Of a stretch of DNA of 64,000 nt, positions 24,313 to 34,538 are shown in pieces. Origin of the DNA: Gammaproteobacteria bacterium. Its GTDB lineage: Bacteria > Pseudomonadota > Gammaproteobacteria > SZUA-140. The notes under the pieces are model-generated. The model searched no databases and was not told the DNA's origin. It saw nothing but the letters and a program-made list of their open reading frames with translations. Location: positions 806,001-870,000 of the forward strand of contig JADJWH010000001.1 in NCBI GenBank assembly GCA_016716465.1. Direction: 5' to 3'. A program made the translations under genes and the position numbers. Numbering within the stretch: position 1 is the stretch's first letter; each line of letters begins with the position of its first letter.

Positions 24313-26649
24313 ATGCACATGACAGCCGATCCTCCGCAGATGTCCCCTACGGCCCCGCAATCGCCGGCGCCACCCGAACGCATCGCCCGTCACTGGCTGA
24401 TCGGCGGGCGGGTCCAGGGCGTCGGCTACCGGCCCTTCGTCCACCGCCTTGCCACGCGCCTGGACATCGAGGGATGGGTGCGAAACCGGCAGGACGGCGT
24501 GGAGATCTTTGCGCAGGGACCGCCGACACAGGTCGCACGCTTCGGTGAGGCCCTGCTGCGCGAGGCGCCGCCCCTCGCTTTGCCGCGCCTGGTCACCGCC
24601 GCCGACACGGGATGGCAGCCGCTGCGCGGTTTCACCATTCGCGCGAGCCGGGAACATGCAGCGGTCGACGCGCATATCCCTCCCGATCTGCCTCCATGCA
24701 CGGATTGTCTCTCGGAACTGCGCGATCCGCGCAACCGGCGCTATCGCCATCCGTTCATCAACTGCACCGCCTGCGGTCCGCGCTATACGGTGATCACCCG
24801 CCTCCCCTACGACCGCCCCTATACCACCCTGCGCGATTTTCCGCTCTGCGCGGACTGCGCGCGCGAATATGCGGATCCCGGCGATCGCCGCTTTCACGCG
24901 CAGCCGATCGGATGCCACGTGTGCGGACCGCGGCTGGAGTTTACCGACAGCAGCGGCGTCCGGATACACGGAAACGTGGAGGCACTCGATGCCCTGGTCA
25001 CCGCGCTACGCGCCGGGAAGATCATCGGCGTGAAAGGCGTCGGCGGTTACCACCTGCTGTGCGATGCACATAACACCGGGGCGATCGCACGCCTGCGCCG
25101 CAACAAGCCCCGGCCCGATAAACCGCTGGCGGTGATGTTCCCGGAGGATGCCGGACTGGCCGCGCTGCGCCGCCACGTTGAAGTGGACGCGAGTATCGAG
25201 GCCGCCTTGCGTTCCGCCGTCCGCCCCATTCTGCTGTTGCCGAAGATCGCGGCAGATATGCCGCTTCCTGAGAACATCGCGCCCGGCCTCGCCGAGATCG
25301 GCGTCATGCTGCCCTGCAGCCCGTTGCACTACCTGATCCTCGACGATTTCGGCGGACCGCTGATCGCGACCTCCGCAAACGTGAGTGGCGAACCCGTGCT
25401 GATCGAGGCCGCCGAGGCCGAACAACGCCTGGCACGGGTGGCAGACGCCTGGCTGCACCACGATCGCCCGATCGAACGCCGCGTGGATGATTCCGTCTAT
25501 CGCGTCATCGCTCGCGAGCCGCGCCCGCTGCGCCTGGGTCGCGGCCTGAGTCCGCTCGAACTCGAGCTGCCCTTCGCACTGAAACGGCCACTGCTCGCTG
25601 TGGGTGGTCATATCAAGAACACGGTGGCGCTGGCCTGGGACAGGCGCGTCGTCGTCTCGGCCCATGTCGGCGAACTTGAGGCGCCGCGCAGCCGCGCCGC
25701 GTTCGTCCGCGTCGTGGAAGATCTGCAAGCCCTCTACGGGATCCGCGCCGAGGCCGTGGCCTGCGACCGACATCCGCGCTACGCCAGCCGGCGCTGGGCC
25801 GAAGCGAGCGGCCTGCCCTGTATCGGGGTCTTCCACCACCGCGCCCATGCGGCGGCGCTCGCCGGCGAGCATCCCGCGGTAGCACGCTGGCTGACCTTCA
25901 CCTGGGACGGCGTCGGATACGGGGAGGATCATTCCCTGTGGGGCGGCGAGGGCCTGTTCGGAGCGCCGGGCAACTGGAGACGCGCCACACACCTGCGCCC
26001 GTTCCGTCTTCCGGGCGGAGAACGCGCCGCGCGTGAGCCCTGGCGCAGCGCCCTGGCGCTGTGCTGGGAAAGCGGCCATCGCTGGGATGACGCTCCGATG
26101 GAAACTGCCCTGCTCCGCCACGCCTGGCGCCAGGGCCTCAATTGCCCTCTCACCTCCTCTGCCGGAAGGCTGTTCGACGCCGCTGCGGCGCTGACCGGCG
26201 TGCTGTCCTCCGGCAGCTACGAGGGACACGGGCCGGCGCTGCTGGAGGCCGTGGCGCAAACGACTGCGGACCATATCGACCTGCCCGTCACGCGACGGGA
26301 AGACCACACGCTGGAAGTCGACTGGGCGCCCCTGGTGCCAATGCTGCTGGATGCCTCGCTGAGCCGCGCACGCCGCGCGGGCCTGTTCCACAGCAGCCTG
26401 GCACACAGCCTGCTCGCGCAGGCAAACCTGCTGCGCGAGCAGGCGGGTGACTTCGTCGTCGGCCTGACCGGCGGGGTATTCCAGAATCGGCGGCTGAGCG
26501 AACAGGCCTGCGCGCTGCTCGCGGCGCATGGCTTCGATGTGCGCCTGTCCGGACGGATACCGTGTAATGATGCCGGGCTCTGTTACGGGCAGATCATCGA
26601 GGCGGGATATCGCGGAGAGATCGCGCCGCATGGCGCGCAGCCGCAATAG
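24313..26649 (+). CDS. hypF: Carbamoyltransferase HypF
   Basis: A 778-aa enzyme that makes the cyanide ligands of the hydrogenase Fe from carbamoyl phosphate, passing a carbamoyl group to HypE. Domains: acylphosphatase-like (GGRVQGVGYRPFVHRLATRL), two zinc fingers (CTDCLSELRDPRNRRY..NCTACG and CADCAREYADPGDRRF..GCHVCG), a YrdC-like domain (GVGGYHLLCDAHN, KPRPDKPLAVMF, IATSANVSGEPV), and the C-terminal Kae1-like domain (VACDRHPRYASR, GVFHHRAHAAALAGEH, GVFQNRRLSEQ). Length normal. Followed by hypE after 22 bases. Confidence 0.95.
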   Translation: MHMTADPPQMSPTAPQSPAPPERIARHWLIGGRVQGVGYRPFVHRLATRLDIEGWVRNRQDGVEIFAQGPPTQVARFGEALLREAPPLALPRLVTAADTGWQPLRGFTIRASREHAAVDAHIPPDLPPCTDCLSELRDPRNRRYRHPFINCTACGPRYTVITRLPYDRPYTTLRDFPLCADCAREYADPGDRRFHAQPIGCHVCGPRLEFTDSSGVRIHGNVEALDALVTALRAGKIIGVKGVGGYHLLCDAHNTGAIARLRRNKPRPDKPLAVMFPEDAGLAALRRHVEVDASIEAALRSAVRPILLLPKIAADMPLPENIAPGLAEIGVMLPCSPLHYLILDDFGGPLIATSANVSGEPVLIEAAEAEQRLARVADAWLHHDRPIERRVDDSVYRVIAREPRPLRLGRGLSPLELELPFALKRPLLAVGGHIKNTVALAWDRRVVVSAHVGELEAPRSRAAFVRVVEDLQALYGIRAEAVACDRHPRYASRRWAEASGLPCIGVFHHRAHAAALAGEHPAVARWLTFTWDGVGYGEDHSLWGGEGLFGAPGNWRRATHLRPFRLPGGERAAREPWRSALALCWESGHRWDDAPMETALLRHAWRQGLNCPLTSSAGRLFDAAAALTGVLSSGSYEGHGPALLEAVAQTTADHIDLPVTRREDHTLEVDWAPLVPMLLDASLSRARRAGLFHSSLAHSLLAQANLLREQAGDFVVGLTGGVFQNRRLSEQACALLAAHGFDVRLSGRIPCNDAGLCYGQIIEAGYRGEIAPHGAQPQ

Positions 26650-26671
26650 AAAACCGGACACGGGGACAGTC

Positions 26672-27709
26672 ATGAAACCGACGGCTGACAAGCCGAACGA
26701 GAAAGTTGCCGACGAACCCATCGGCCTGCCGCACGGCAACGGCGGCCGTCTGATGCGCGAACTGATCGAGGAGATCTTCACGCGCGAGCTGTGCAACCCC
26801 GAACTCGACACGATGCTCGACGCGGCGACGCTCGCCTACCCTTCCGGAACGGTGGTGATGAGCACCGATTGCTTCACGGTCCAGCCGGTGGAATTTCCCG
26901 GCGGCGATATCGGCTCACTGGCCGTGCACGGGACGGTCAACGATCTCGCGGTCACCGGCGCGGAGCCGTGCCATCTCAGCCTGGGTGTGATCATCGAGGA
27001 GGGCTTCGGCCGTCACCGGCTTGCGCGCATCGTCGCCAGCCTGGCCGCCGCCGCGCGCGCGATCCCGGTGCGCGTCGTCACGGGGGATACCAAGGTCGTG
27101 CCGCGCGGCGAAGGCGGCGGGATCTACCTGATCACGACGGGGATCGGCCGTCGCCCCGGCGATCGCGCGCTGGATCCACGGCGCATCCGCCCCGGAGACG
27201 CCATCGTGGTCAGCGGGCCGGTCGGCGACCATGCCGTCGCCGTGATGCTGGCGCGCGGCCAGTACGGTCTGCACGGCGACCTGCGCTCGGATTCCGCCAG
27301 CGTGCTGCCCCTCACGCGCGCGGCGCTCGCCTTTCCCGGGCTGCGCTTCATGCGTGATCCCACGCGCGGCGGACTGGCCACCGTCATGCACGATATCACC
27401 CGCGCCGGCGGACTCGGTGTGCGCCTCCGCATGCACAACATCCCGGTACGTCCGGCAGTGCGGACCGTGTGCGACCTGCTCGGCTACGATCCGCTCTACC
27501 TGGCCTGCGAAGGACGTGTGGTGGCCGTCATCGAGCCTGCGCAGGCGCAGGCCTTGTGTGAGGCCTGGCGTTCCATGCCGGAGGGCGCGGGCGCCGCGAT
27601 CATCGGCGCCGCCGTTGCGGATCAGGACGGGGTGATCCTGGAGACCGCCCTGGGCGGTGAACGATTCATCGAGGAACTGGAAGACGATCCGCTGCCCAGG
27701 ATCTGCTGA
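26672..27709 (+). CDS. hypE: Hydrogenase expression/formation protein HypE
   Basis: A 345-aa PurM-like enzyme that dehydrates the S-carbamoyl group on its own C-terminal Cys to thiocyanate. It shows the GNGGRLMRELIEEIF start, the STDCFTVQPVEFPGGDIGSL metal/ATP site, ARIVASLAAAARAIPVRVVT and RDPTRGGLATVMHD, and ends in PRIC, the carrier cysteine. The ATG at 26672 is used because the upstream in-frame extension lies inside hypF. Confidence 0.95.
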   Translation: MKPTADKPNEKVADEPIGLPHGNGGRLMRELIEEIFTRELCNPELDTMLDAATLAYPSGTVVMSTDCFTVQPVEFPGGDIGSLAVHGTVNDLAVTGAEPCHLSLGVIIEEGFGRHRLARIVASLAAAARAIPVRVVTGDTKVVPRGEGGGIYLITTGIGRRPGDRALDPRRIRPGDAIVVSGPVGDHAVAVMLARGQYGLHGDLRSDSASVLPLTRAALAFPGLRFMRDPTRGGLATVMHDITRAGGLGVRLRMHNIPVRPAVRTVCDLLGYDPLYLACEGRVVAVIEPAQAQALCEAWRSMPEGAGAAIIGAAVADQDGVILETALGGERFIEELEDDPLPRIC

Positions 27710-28257
27710 CAACGGTACTTACAGCGAGACATAAGGAACCCATCGCGCAGACGGCGACGAGCCCCGTCTGTCCATTCCATTGGATATCCATGACCGAGCC
27801 ATGGCGCCATCCCTGGCGATCCAACGTTGGTTCGAACCGCCCACGCGATGGGTGTTCGGTCAAACTCGTTCGGGTCGGTCGCCGATCCACTCCGGGTCAC
27901 CGCCCTGTGATCCACCGATCTTGCCTGCGAGGGCTGTCCGTCCTCATGAAGAAAGACAGTGGTTTCTGATCCGGCGAGTATACAAATATGGAAATAAAAA
28001 TACTGCTCGACCAAATGGTTAATACGACACTCTTATGTCGGGCATAAAATAGTCCTGCCTTCTACACGAGAGGATTAGTACCTGCGCAGTACTACACGAT
28101 GCTCAGACGAACCCGCGCTCCCTTATATGTCTGGCTGCCTCGCCCTTGGGAAGGTTCGGCTCAGGCACACCGTCCTTGAACTTCGCCATGGCTTGGGTAC
28201 ATCGACGTTTACCAGAAGGCCAAACCAACGTGGGATACTGTCGTGCTTGATCTCGGA
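27710..28257. other. Intergenic region, possible decayed DNA
   Basis: No credible full gene. A weak inverted repeat CAGACGG/CCGTCTG (about 27746-27770) follows hypE but lacks a T run. Open stretches occur on both strands without ribosome-binding sites. One 28-codon minus-strand frame near 28105-28190 begins MAKFKDGVPEPNLPKGEAAR and looks coding-like, but it is too short to name. This may be remnants of an inserted element. Confidence 0.4.
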
Positions 28258-29169
28258 TCAGGCCGCCCGCGGCAACAGGGTGGCGGACAGCTGAGTCAAC
28301 TGGTCGACGGCCTCGGCATGCACCTCGATCAGGGCATCGGCGTTGAGTCCGCTGACAGCCCAGCTGACCGGATCGGCCTCGCGCGCAAGGTGATGGGCCA
28401 ACGCGGCCCTATCCGCATCGCGTAGGGGTCCCGTGTAGGGGCTGTCCGCGATGACGGCGGCGAGGTGGACCAGCGCGGCGTTGATTACCGCATTCCGGGC
28501 CTCGCCTGGCGCATGATGACATTTCACCGCTTCCCAGAGCGCATCCGGCAACAGCCATTGGCGCAGCAGCTCGCCGCCGACCTCGGCATGGTCGAAACCG
28601 ATCACGCCACGCTCCAGTAGATGCAGGGGGGTCCCGGAATCCTTGGCGCGCAACAGTGTCTCGCGCGCCATTTCGGGCAGCTTGTTGGCAATAATCAGCT
28701 GGCCAATGTCGTAGAGCAGTCCGGCGACGAAAAGTGATTCGGCATCCGCCATCCTGGCCCGCACACCGAGCAGGCGGGCGATCAGCCCGCATAACAGGCT
28801 GCGATGACGGTAATCTTCGATATCGATCAAACCGCCCCTGAAGCGTCCCATGATGTCCAGCGCGGCGTATGCGAGTACCAGATCACGCAGACCGCGCGTT
28901 CCGATCACGGTGATCGCGCGCGAAATCGTATCAACGCGGGCGGTAAATCCATACATGGGACTGTTTGCGATCCGCAGCAGCCGCGCGGTGAGCGCGGGAT
29001 CCTCGCTGATGACGCGCGCGATCATATTGCCGGAACTGCGCGGATCATCCACCATGCGGCTGATCCGGATGAACATGTCGGGCAGCGCGGCCAGGCGTAT
29101 CGCCCCCTTCACCAGATCCTCGGGGCGCATCGGTTCAGGCGCAACGCGGTTTTCTCGCTCAGACATCAT
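28258..29169 (-). CDS. HDOD-domain signalling protein
   Basis: A 303-aa protein consisting of a single HDOD domain. It shows ISRMVDDPRSSGNMIARVIS, the DPALTARLLRIANSPMYGF block, ISRAITVIGTRGLRDLVLAY, and the HD-like region (FVAGLLYDIGQLIIANKLPE, GFDHAEVGGELLRQWLLPD, AVKCHHAP). The usual HD metal pair is replaced by YD in LLYDIGQ, so it is unlikely to be a phosphodiesterase and more likely a binding domain in signal transduction. Stands alone, upstream of hrpA in the opposite order. Confidence 0.88.
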   Translation of the reverse strand: MMSERENRVAPEPMRPEDLVKGAIRLAALPDMFIRISRMVDDPRSSGNMIARVISEDPALTARLLRIANSPMYGFTARVDTISRAITVIGTRGLRDLVLAYAALDIMGRFRGGLIDIEDYRHRSLLCGLIARLLGVRARMADAESLFVAGLLYDIGQLIIANKLPEMARETLLRAKDSGTPLHLLERGVIGFDHAEVGGELLRQWLLPDALWEAVKCHHAPGEARNAVINAALVHLAAVIADSPYTGPLRDADRAALAHHLAREADPVSWAVSGLNADALIEVHAEAVDQLTQLSATLLPRAA

Positions 29170-29290
29170 GATCCAGGAACCGGGCGCTCGCTGTAAATGG
29201 GATATCCTCGCGCCACCTGCTTGCGCTTCGGCGCATTACAGTAATCGTCCGCCCCGGGAGATTCTTTAAAATAACCCCGAACGTTCCCGG

Positions 29291-32200
29291 TCAATCCGGC
29301 CACAGGCGCTGTACGCGCTGCACCGAGACCGGCACCACGGTCTTAAGCTCCTGGGCAAACAACGACACCCGCAATTCCTCCAGCAGCCAGCGCACGGGGG
29401 GCTCCGCCGCCACGGCTTCATCGACACCCTGCCGCAACCATCTCTGCCACAACGGTCCGATGCCGGCGAGGCCCTGTGCGTCCCGGTCCGGCCGGTCGCG
29501 TAACCGGTCGAGCCGGATGCGCATGGCGCGCAGGTAGCGCGGGTAGTGACGCAACCAGTCCGGCGGAGTATCGCGCAGGAAACCGCGGTGGATCAGCCCG
29601 TCCAGCTGGCTCTTCATGTCGTCCACCGCCGCCCGCCAGGCGGGAGGATATGTCCGCCCCAGGGCCTGCCGGATCTCGTGGCCGGCGCCCAGTATTTCAT
29701 CAGCGAGCCGGCAGAGTTCGTTGAAGTTCGTAATCAGGTCCGGCCCCGCCTCGGCCAGTCGGCGATCGAAATCCGCCTTGGTGCGGGGCACGGGCCGATC
29801 GGCGAGGAAGGTCCGGTCCACGGCCGCCTCGATGAGTTGATCCTGCAGCTCGCGGCAACTCCCCCAGGGGAGATAATGCGCACACATCTGCTGCAAATGC
29901 GGGATCTCCTTTCGCAGATACTTGATCTTCGCGGCGAGGTTCAGCGCGATCAGCCGGCGCATGCCCGCGCGAGTGGCCTCCCGCGCGCAGCGCGCATCAT
30001 CAAACAGGCGCCACGACACCGAGTCACCTTCATCCTGCAGTGCCGGATAGGCCAGGATGCGCCTTCCATTGCGTTCGTATTCGGCCGTCTCGGGCAGGTC
30101 ATCGAAATCCCAGGTGGTGAGTCTGCGCCCAGCGGATTCCGGCCGTAGATCCGTCATGAATGACTGGCGCGCTTGCTCCCCCAGCGCGTCCCGCAGGCGC
30201 GTGAGATCACGACCCGAGGCGATCACGTCGCCGGCGTCATCGATGACCTGAAAATTCATGCGCAGATGGTCCGGCATCTCCTGTTGCCGCCAGACCTCGG
30301 ACGAAACCTCGATACCGGTCATGCGTTTCAGCTCGGCGCCCAGCGCGGCCACCAGATCACCCTGCATCTTCGGGCGCAAGGCCTCCGCGCAGGCCGTGGC
30401 AAAGTCCGTCGCCGGCGCGAAACGGCGCCGCCAGGCCTTGGGCAGGGACCGGAGCATCGCGAGCAGTTTTTCCTGCAGCAGGCCGGGCACCAGCCATTCG
30501 GTGCGCGCGGCATCCACCCGGTTCAGCATCATGAGGGGAATCTCCAGCGTGACGCCGTCGTCCGGATGCCCGGGCTCGAAGCGATACCGCAAGGCGAACT
30601 CGACCCCGTTCATCGTCAGCCTGGCGGGAAACAGCGCGTCCACGTCGCCCTCCCGGGCGCCCCGCAGGAGCAGTTCCCTGTCCATGAACAACAGACCTGG
30701 AACGACGCGCCGCGCCTCCTTGTACCAGGCTGCGAAGGCCCGCGCGTCGGCCAGACCCGAAGGCAGTCGCGCGTCATAGAAGTGAAACAGGGTCTCGTCG
30801 TCTGCCAGCAGCCCGCGGCGGCGCGTCCTGTCCTCCAGCGCGCGGATCTCGTCGATGAGCGCACGGTTGTGGCGCAGACAGTCGGCATCGAGTCCGGAGT
30901 CGGGATCCAGCAGGGCGCCACGGATGAAGATCGCGCGCGCCTGCTCCGGATCGATGGGGGCGAAATCGACGCAACGCCGCGGGTTGACCAGCAGACCGTA
31001 CAGCATGACGCGCTCGTAGACCATCACGCGTCCGCGGCGGGCGTCCCAGAACGGATCATAGTGGCTGCGTTTGACCAGATGCGCCGCGGCCCGCTCGATC
31101 CATTCGGGTTCGACGCGCGCCGCGGTATGCGCATACAGGCGCTGGGTCTCGACCAGGGAAGCGGCCATGATCCACTTGGGCGGCTTGGCGGCCAGCGCCG
31201 ACCCGGGGAACAGCACGAACTTGTTGCCCCAGGCGCCGGCGTATTCCCGCTCCTCGTTCAGACGCGCGACATTGCCGAGCAGGCCGCTGAGCAGGGCGCG
31301 ATGGAGCTGGCCGTACTCGGCAGGCTGCTGATTGAGCCGGTACCCCATCTCCCTGAGCTGCTCGTGGAGCTGCTGGTGGATGTCGCGCCACTCCCGCATC
31401 CGCCGGTAGGATAGAAACTGCTCCTGGCAGAACCTGCGGAGCTTGCTCTGCGACAGATGGCGCGCCTGCTGCTCGAATTCCGACCACAGCTTGAGATAGG
31501 CCAGGAAATCCGAGCGCGCGTCCTGGAACGCGCGGTGCTTCTCATCGGCCGCCTGCGGCGATTCCTGCGGGCGCTCGCGCGGATCCGGCAGCGACAGCGC
31601 GGCGCACACGATGAGCGTCTCCGTCAGGGCGTTCTCGGCGACTCCGCCGAGGAGCATGCGCCCGATGCGCGGGTCGACGGGAAACTGCGCGATCTTCCGG
31701 CCGATGTCCGTCAGCCGGCGCCGGTCGTCGAGCGCATTCAATTCCGCCAGCAGCTTGTACCCGTCGCTGACATAGCGCGAATCGGGGGGATCGATGAACG
31801 GGAACTGTTCGATCTCGCCCAGTTGCAGGGCGCGCATCTGGAGGATCACGCTGGCGAGGTTCGTGCGCAGGATCTCGGGTGGTGTGTGCGCGGGTCGGGC
31901 AAGATAGTCCTCCTCCGCATACAGGCGCAGGCACACGCCGGGCGCGACGCGCCCGCAGCGCCCGGCGCGCTGGTCGGCCGATGAGCGTGCGATCGGCTCG
32001 ATCGGCAGGCGCTGCACCTTCGCGCGATGGCTGTAGCGGCTGATACGCGCCAGACCGGTATCGATCACATAACGGATGCCAGGCACCGTCAGCGAGGTCT
32101 CGGCGATGTTGGTCGCAAGGATGAGCCGGCGCTCGCGCCCCGGGCAAAAGATCCGGCCCTGCTCCGCCGCGCTCAGGCGCGCATAGAGCGGTATGATCTC

Positions 32201-33157
32201 GGTCCGTGGTGGATGATGCTTGCGCAGCGCCTCGGCGGTCTCGCGGATCTGCCGTTCCCCCGGCAGGAAGATCAGGATATCGCCCGGGCCCTCGCGCGCC
32301 AGTTCGTCCGTCGCCTCCAGTATCCGCTGTTGCGCGCCGTCATCTTCCGTCGCATTCGCGGTGGAGGGACGATAGCGGATCTCGACGGGATAACTGCGCC
32401 CGGACACCTCGAGAATCGGCGCCCCGTCGAAGTGGCGCGCGAAGCGCTCCGGATCGATGGTGGCGGAGGTGATGATCAGTTTCAGGTCGGGGCGGCGCGG
32501 CAGCAGCTGTTTGAGATAACCCAGCAGGAAATCGATATTGAGGCTGCGTTCATGCGCCTCGTCGATTATGAGGGTGTCATAGGCGAGCAGGTTGCGATCC
32601 TGCCTCAGTTCGGCCAGCAGGATGCCGTCCGTCATGAGCTTGATCATCGTCTCCGGCCGGGTGTGATCGCCGAACCGGATCTTGTAACCCACCCGGCCGC
32701 CGGGCTCGAACCTCATTTCGGCGGCGATGCGTTCCGCCAGGCTGCGCGCCGCGATCCGGCGCGGCTGGGTGTGGCCGATCATGCCGGCGATACCTCGGCC
32801 CGCCTCCAGGCAGATCTTGGGCAGCTGGGTGCTCTTGCCGGAGCCCGTCGCGCCACACAGCACGATCACCTGGTGCGCGGCGATGGCGGCGGCGATCTCG
32901 GCGCGCTGGGCGCTGACCGGCAATTCCTCCGGATACCCCCAGTCCCGCCGCAACGTCCGCCGCTGCTCGACCTGCGACCGGGATGCCTCGATCTCGGCGC
33001 GCAACCGGACGAGCCGCTCCCGCGCCTCCGCGGAGCGCCCGCCGGAATCTTCCCGGATCTCTCGCGCGATCCTCCGCAGGCGCTGCCGGAGGCGCGGCTG
33101 GTCGATGCGCAGGCAGGAGGCGAGTTCGCGTTCGAGCTCGTCGAAGATACCGTTCAT
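29291..33157 (-). CDS. hrpA: ATP-dependent RNA helicase HrpA
   Basis: A 1288-aa DEAH-box helicase. Motifs: Walker A GATGSGKSTQLPKICLEA, motif Ia TQPRRIAARSLAERIA, DEAH in LIIDEAHERSLNIDFLLGYL, SAT in IITSATIDPERFARHFDGAP, motif V/VI in LATNIAETSLTVPGIRYVID and SADQRAGRCGRVAPGVC. The helicase-associated, OB-fold and long C-terminal DUF3418 regions follow, giving the full HrpA length (E. coli about 1300 aa). E. coli HrpA acts on mRNA and on stalled ribosomes. Monocistronic, upstream of the solute-binding protein only by chance as far as I can see. Confidence 0.96.
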   Translation of the reverse strand: MNGIFDELERELASCLRIDQPRLRQRLRRIAREIREDSGGRSAEARERLVRLRAEIEASRSQVEQRRTLRRDWGYPEELPVSAQRAEIAAAIAAHQVIVLCGATGSGKSTQLPKICLEAGRGIAGMIGHTQPRRIAARSLAERIAAEMRFEPGGRVGYKIRFGDHTRPETMIKLMTDGILLAELRQDRNLLAYDTLIIDEAHERSLNIDFLLGYLKQLLPRRPDLKLIITSATIDPERFARHFDGAPILEVSGRSYPVEIRYRPSTANATEDDGAQQRILEATDELAREGPGDILIFLPGERQIRETAEALRKHHPPRTEIIPLYARLSAAEQGRIFCPGRERRLILATNIAETSLTVPGIRYVIDTGLARISRYSHRAKVQRLPIEPIARSSADQRAGRCGRVAPGVCLRLYAEEDYLARPAHTPPEILRTNLASVILQMRALQLGEIEQFPFIDPPDSRYVSDGYKLLAELNALDDRRRLTDIGRKIAQFPVDPRIGRMLLGGVAENALTETLIVCAALSLPDPRERPQESPQAADEKHRAFQDARSDFLAYLKLWSEFEQQARHLSQSKLRRFCQEQFLSYRRMREWRDIHQQLHEQLREMGYRLNQQPAEYGQLHRALLSGLLGNVARLNEEREYAGAWGNKFVLFPGSALAAKPPKWIMAASLVETQRLYAHTAARVEPEWIERAAAHLVKRSHYDPFWDARRGRVMVYERVMLYGLLVNPRRCVDFAPIDPEQARAIFIRGALLDPDSGLDADCLRHNRALIDEIRALEDRTRRRGLLADDETLFHFYDARLPSGLADARAFAAWYKEARRVVPGLLFMDRELLLRGAREGDVDALFPARLTMNGVEFALRYRFEPGHPDDGVTLEIPLMMLNRVDAARTEWLVPGLLQEKLLAMLRSLPKAWRRRFAPATDFATACAEALRPKMQGDLVAALGAELKRMTGIEVSSEVWRQQEMPDHLRMNFQVIDDAGDVIASGRDLTRLRDALGEQARQSFMTDLRPESAGRRLTTWDFDDLPETAEYERNGRRILAYPALQDEGDSVSWRLFDDARCAREATRAGMRRLIALNLAAKIKYLRKEIPHLQQMCAHYLPWGSCRELQDQLIEAAVDRTFLADRPVPRTKADFDRRLAEAGPDLITNFNELCRLADEILGAGHEIRQALGRTYPPAWRAAVDDMKSQLDGLIHRGFLRDTPPDWLRHYPRYLRAMRIRLDRLRDRPDRDAQGLAGIGPLWQRWLRQGVDEAVAAEPPVRWLLEELRVSLFAQELKTVVPVSVQRVQRLWPD

Positions 33158-33211
33158 GTCGAAGGATCGCTGCCCTGGAATCGACGGAACACGCGCAAGC
33201 GTCCGCGCTGA

Positions 33212-34537
33212 TCAGGCGCCGCCGCTCAATCTCATGTCGATCGCCCTGACCGCCGCGTCGAGCGTGCCGCGCACATCCGCCCCATGCATGATGTCGTCGA
33301 AGGCGTGCTGGAATTCCTCGCTGAGGACGGGATACGCAGGCAGTCCGGGGCGCGAGATCACCGTGTTTTCGAGTTGCGGCATGAAGAGATGCAAGGGGCC
33401 GTCGTCGCGGTACAGCGCCGCGCGGGCCGCGGCGCTGCGGGTCGCGGGAATCCCGTCCACTGCAATGGAGGTCGCCAGCACCTGATCCGGCTGCAGCAGG
33501 TATTCGAGAAACTGCATGGCGGCGCCCTGGTCCTTGCACGCGGCACTGAGCGCCCAGCCCCATCCGCCTTGTGCGGTACGCGGACCGTGCCCGAAATCCG
33601 GCAAAGGCAACAGGACGACGTCACCCGGGAACTGCCCTTCATAGCGGCGGAACGCGGTGTGGTCCCCCCACGCCAGCGCGACGCGTCCGCTCATGAAGGC
33701 GGTATCGTCGCCGGCCATATCGACGTAGCCCTCTCGGACCCAGGATTGCAGCCGCGACATCGCCGCCACGACCCCCTCCCGGTTCAAATACCCGGCGGCA
33801 GTCCGATAGGTGGCACGATCGATGAGGTCGCCGCCGGCGGACTGTACCACGGGGAGAAAGGCGTAACTGTACCACTCGCCTTTCGCGGCCAGACCGAGAT
33901 CGAGCACGGCCCCGTCCGGATCGTGTCTGGCCAGACTCTGCAGTACCCGGCCGAACTCCTCGGCGCTCCAGGTGTCCTGGAGCGAAGCGGGAATGCGCAC
34001 GCCCGCCGCGCGCAGCAGACTCGGCCGCGCATAGATGCCGAGACCGGTGTCGTAGCTCGATACGGTGTAGATCCTGCCGCGGTACATACCCTGCCCGATC
34101 ACCGACGGAAACAGATCGAGCCGACTGTTGTCGGTCAACAGCTTGTCGAGCGGAATCAGGTAACCGTGCTGGATGTAGTCCTGGATATGCGGCCCGTCGA
34201 CATCGAAGAGGTCGGGCAGCGCGCCCGTGCCGGCCGCCTCCCGGATTTGTGCCTCATAGGATTCCTGGGGCAGGATCACGACGTTCACCCGCACCCGGTA
34301 TTGACGCGCGTTGAAGCGCGCGACCTGCTCCTGCACGATCCTGCTCTCGGCGGAAGAACCGGCGTGCATCCACACCTCGAGCTCGGCGGTGCGTTCGGAT
34401 TGATCCGCCGTCGCCGCCGGGCCGGTATCGCAGCCGGCGAGCAGAACCGCGCCGGCGATGAGGGCTGCGGCGGCCGCGCGGGCCGCGCCCAGACGGCTCC
34501 GGAATGAATGGCGGATCATGCCGGATTCCGGACGCAT
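33212..34537 (-). CDS. Extracellular solute-binding lipoprotein (family 1)
   Basis: A 441-aa sugar-type ABC binding protein. The N-terminus has a lipobox (ALIAGAVLLAGC, Cys near residue 37). The mature part shows LEVWMHAGSSAESRIVQEQV, PDLFDVDGPHIQDYIQHGYL, the GVRIPASLQDTWSAEEFGRV segment and FMSGRVALAWGDHTAFRRYE, typical of MalE-type proteins. No permease or ATPase gene is adjacent. It starts two bases after the ankyrin gene stop, so the two are likely one operon. An alternative start is at 34519. Ligand unknown. Confidence 0.86.
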   Translation of the reverse strand: MRPESGMIRHSFRSRLGAARAAAAALIAGAVLLAGCDTGPAATADQSERTAELEVWMHAGSSAESRIVQEQVARFNARQYRVRVNVVILPQESYEAQIREAAGTGALPDLFDVDGPHIQDYIQHGYLIPLDKLLTDNSRLDLFPSVIGQGMYRGRIYTVSSYDTGLGIYARPSLLRAAGVRIPASLQDTWSAEEFGRVLQSLARHDPDGAVLDLGLAAKGEWYSYAFLPVVQSAGGDLIDRATYRTAAGYLNREGVVAAMSRLQSWVREGYVDMAGDDTAFMSGRVALAWGDHTAFRRYEGQFPGDVVLLPLPDFGHGPRTAQGGWGWALSAACKDQGAAMQFLEYLLQPDQVLATSIAVDGIPATRSAAARAALYRDDGPLHLFMPQLENTVISRPGLPAYPVLSEEFQHAFDDIMHGADVRGTLDAAVRAIDMRLSGGA

Positions 34538-34538
34538 G

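Noticed and set aside
16061..27709. Group 3d (HoxHYFU) or membrane-bound hydrogenase
   Set aside because: The order beta-gamma-delta-alpha, the absence of Tat signal and HoxF-type domains, and the diaphorase type fit group 3b.
27710..28257. A transposase remnant after hypE
   Set aside because: No DDE or tyrosine motifs and no inverted repeats; left as unassigned.
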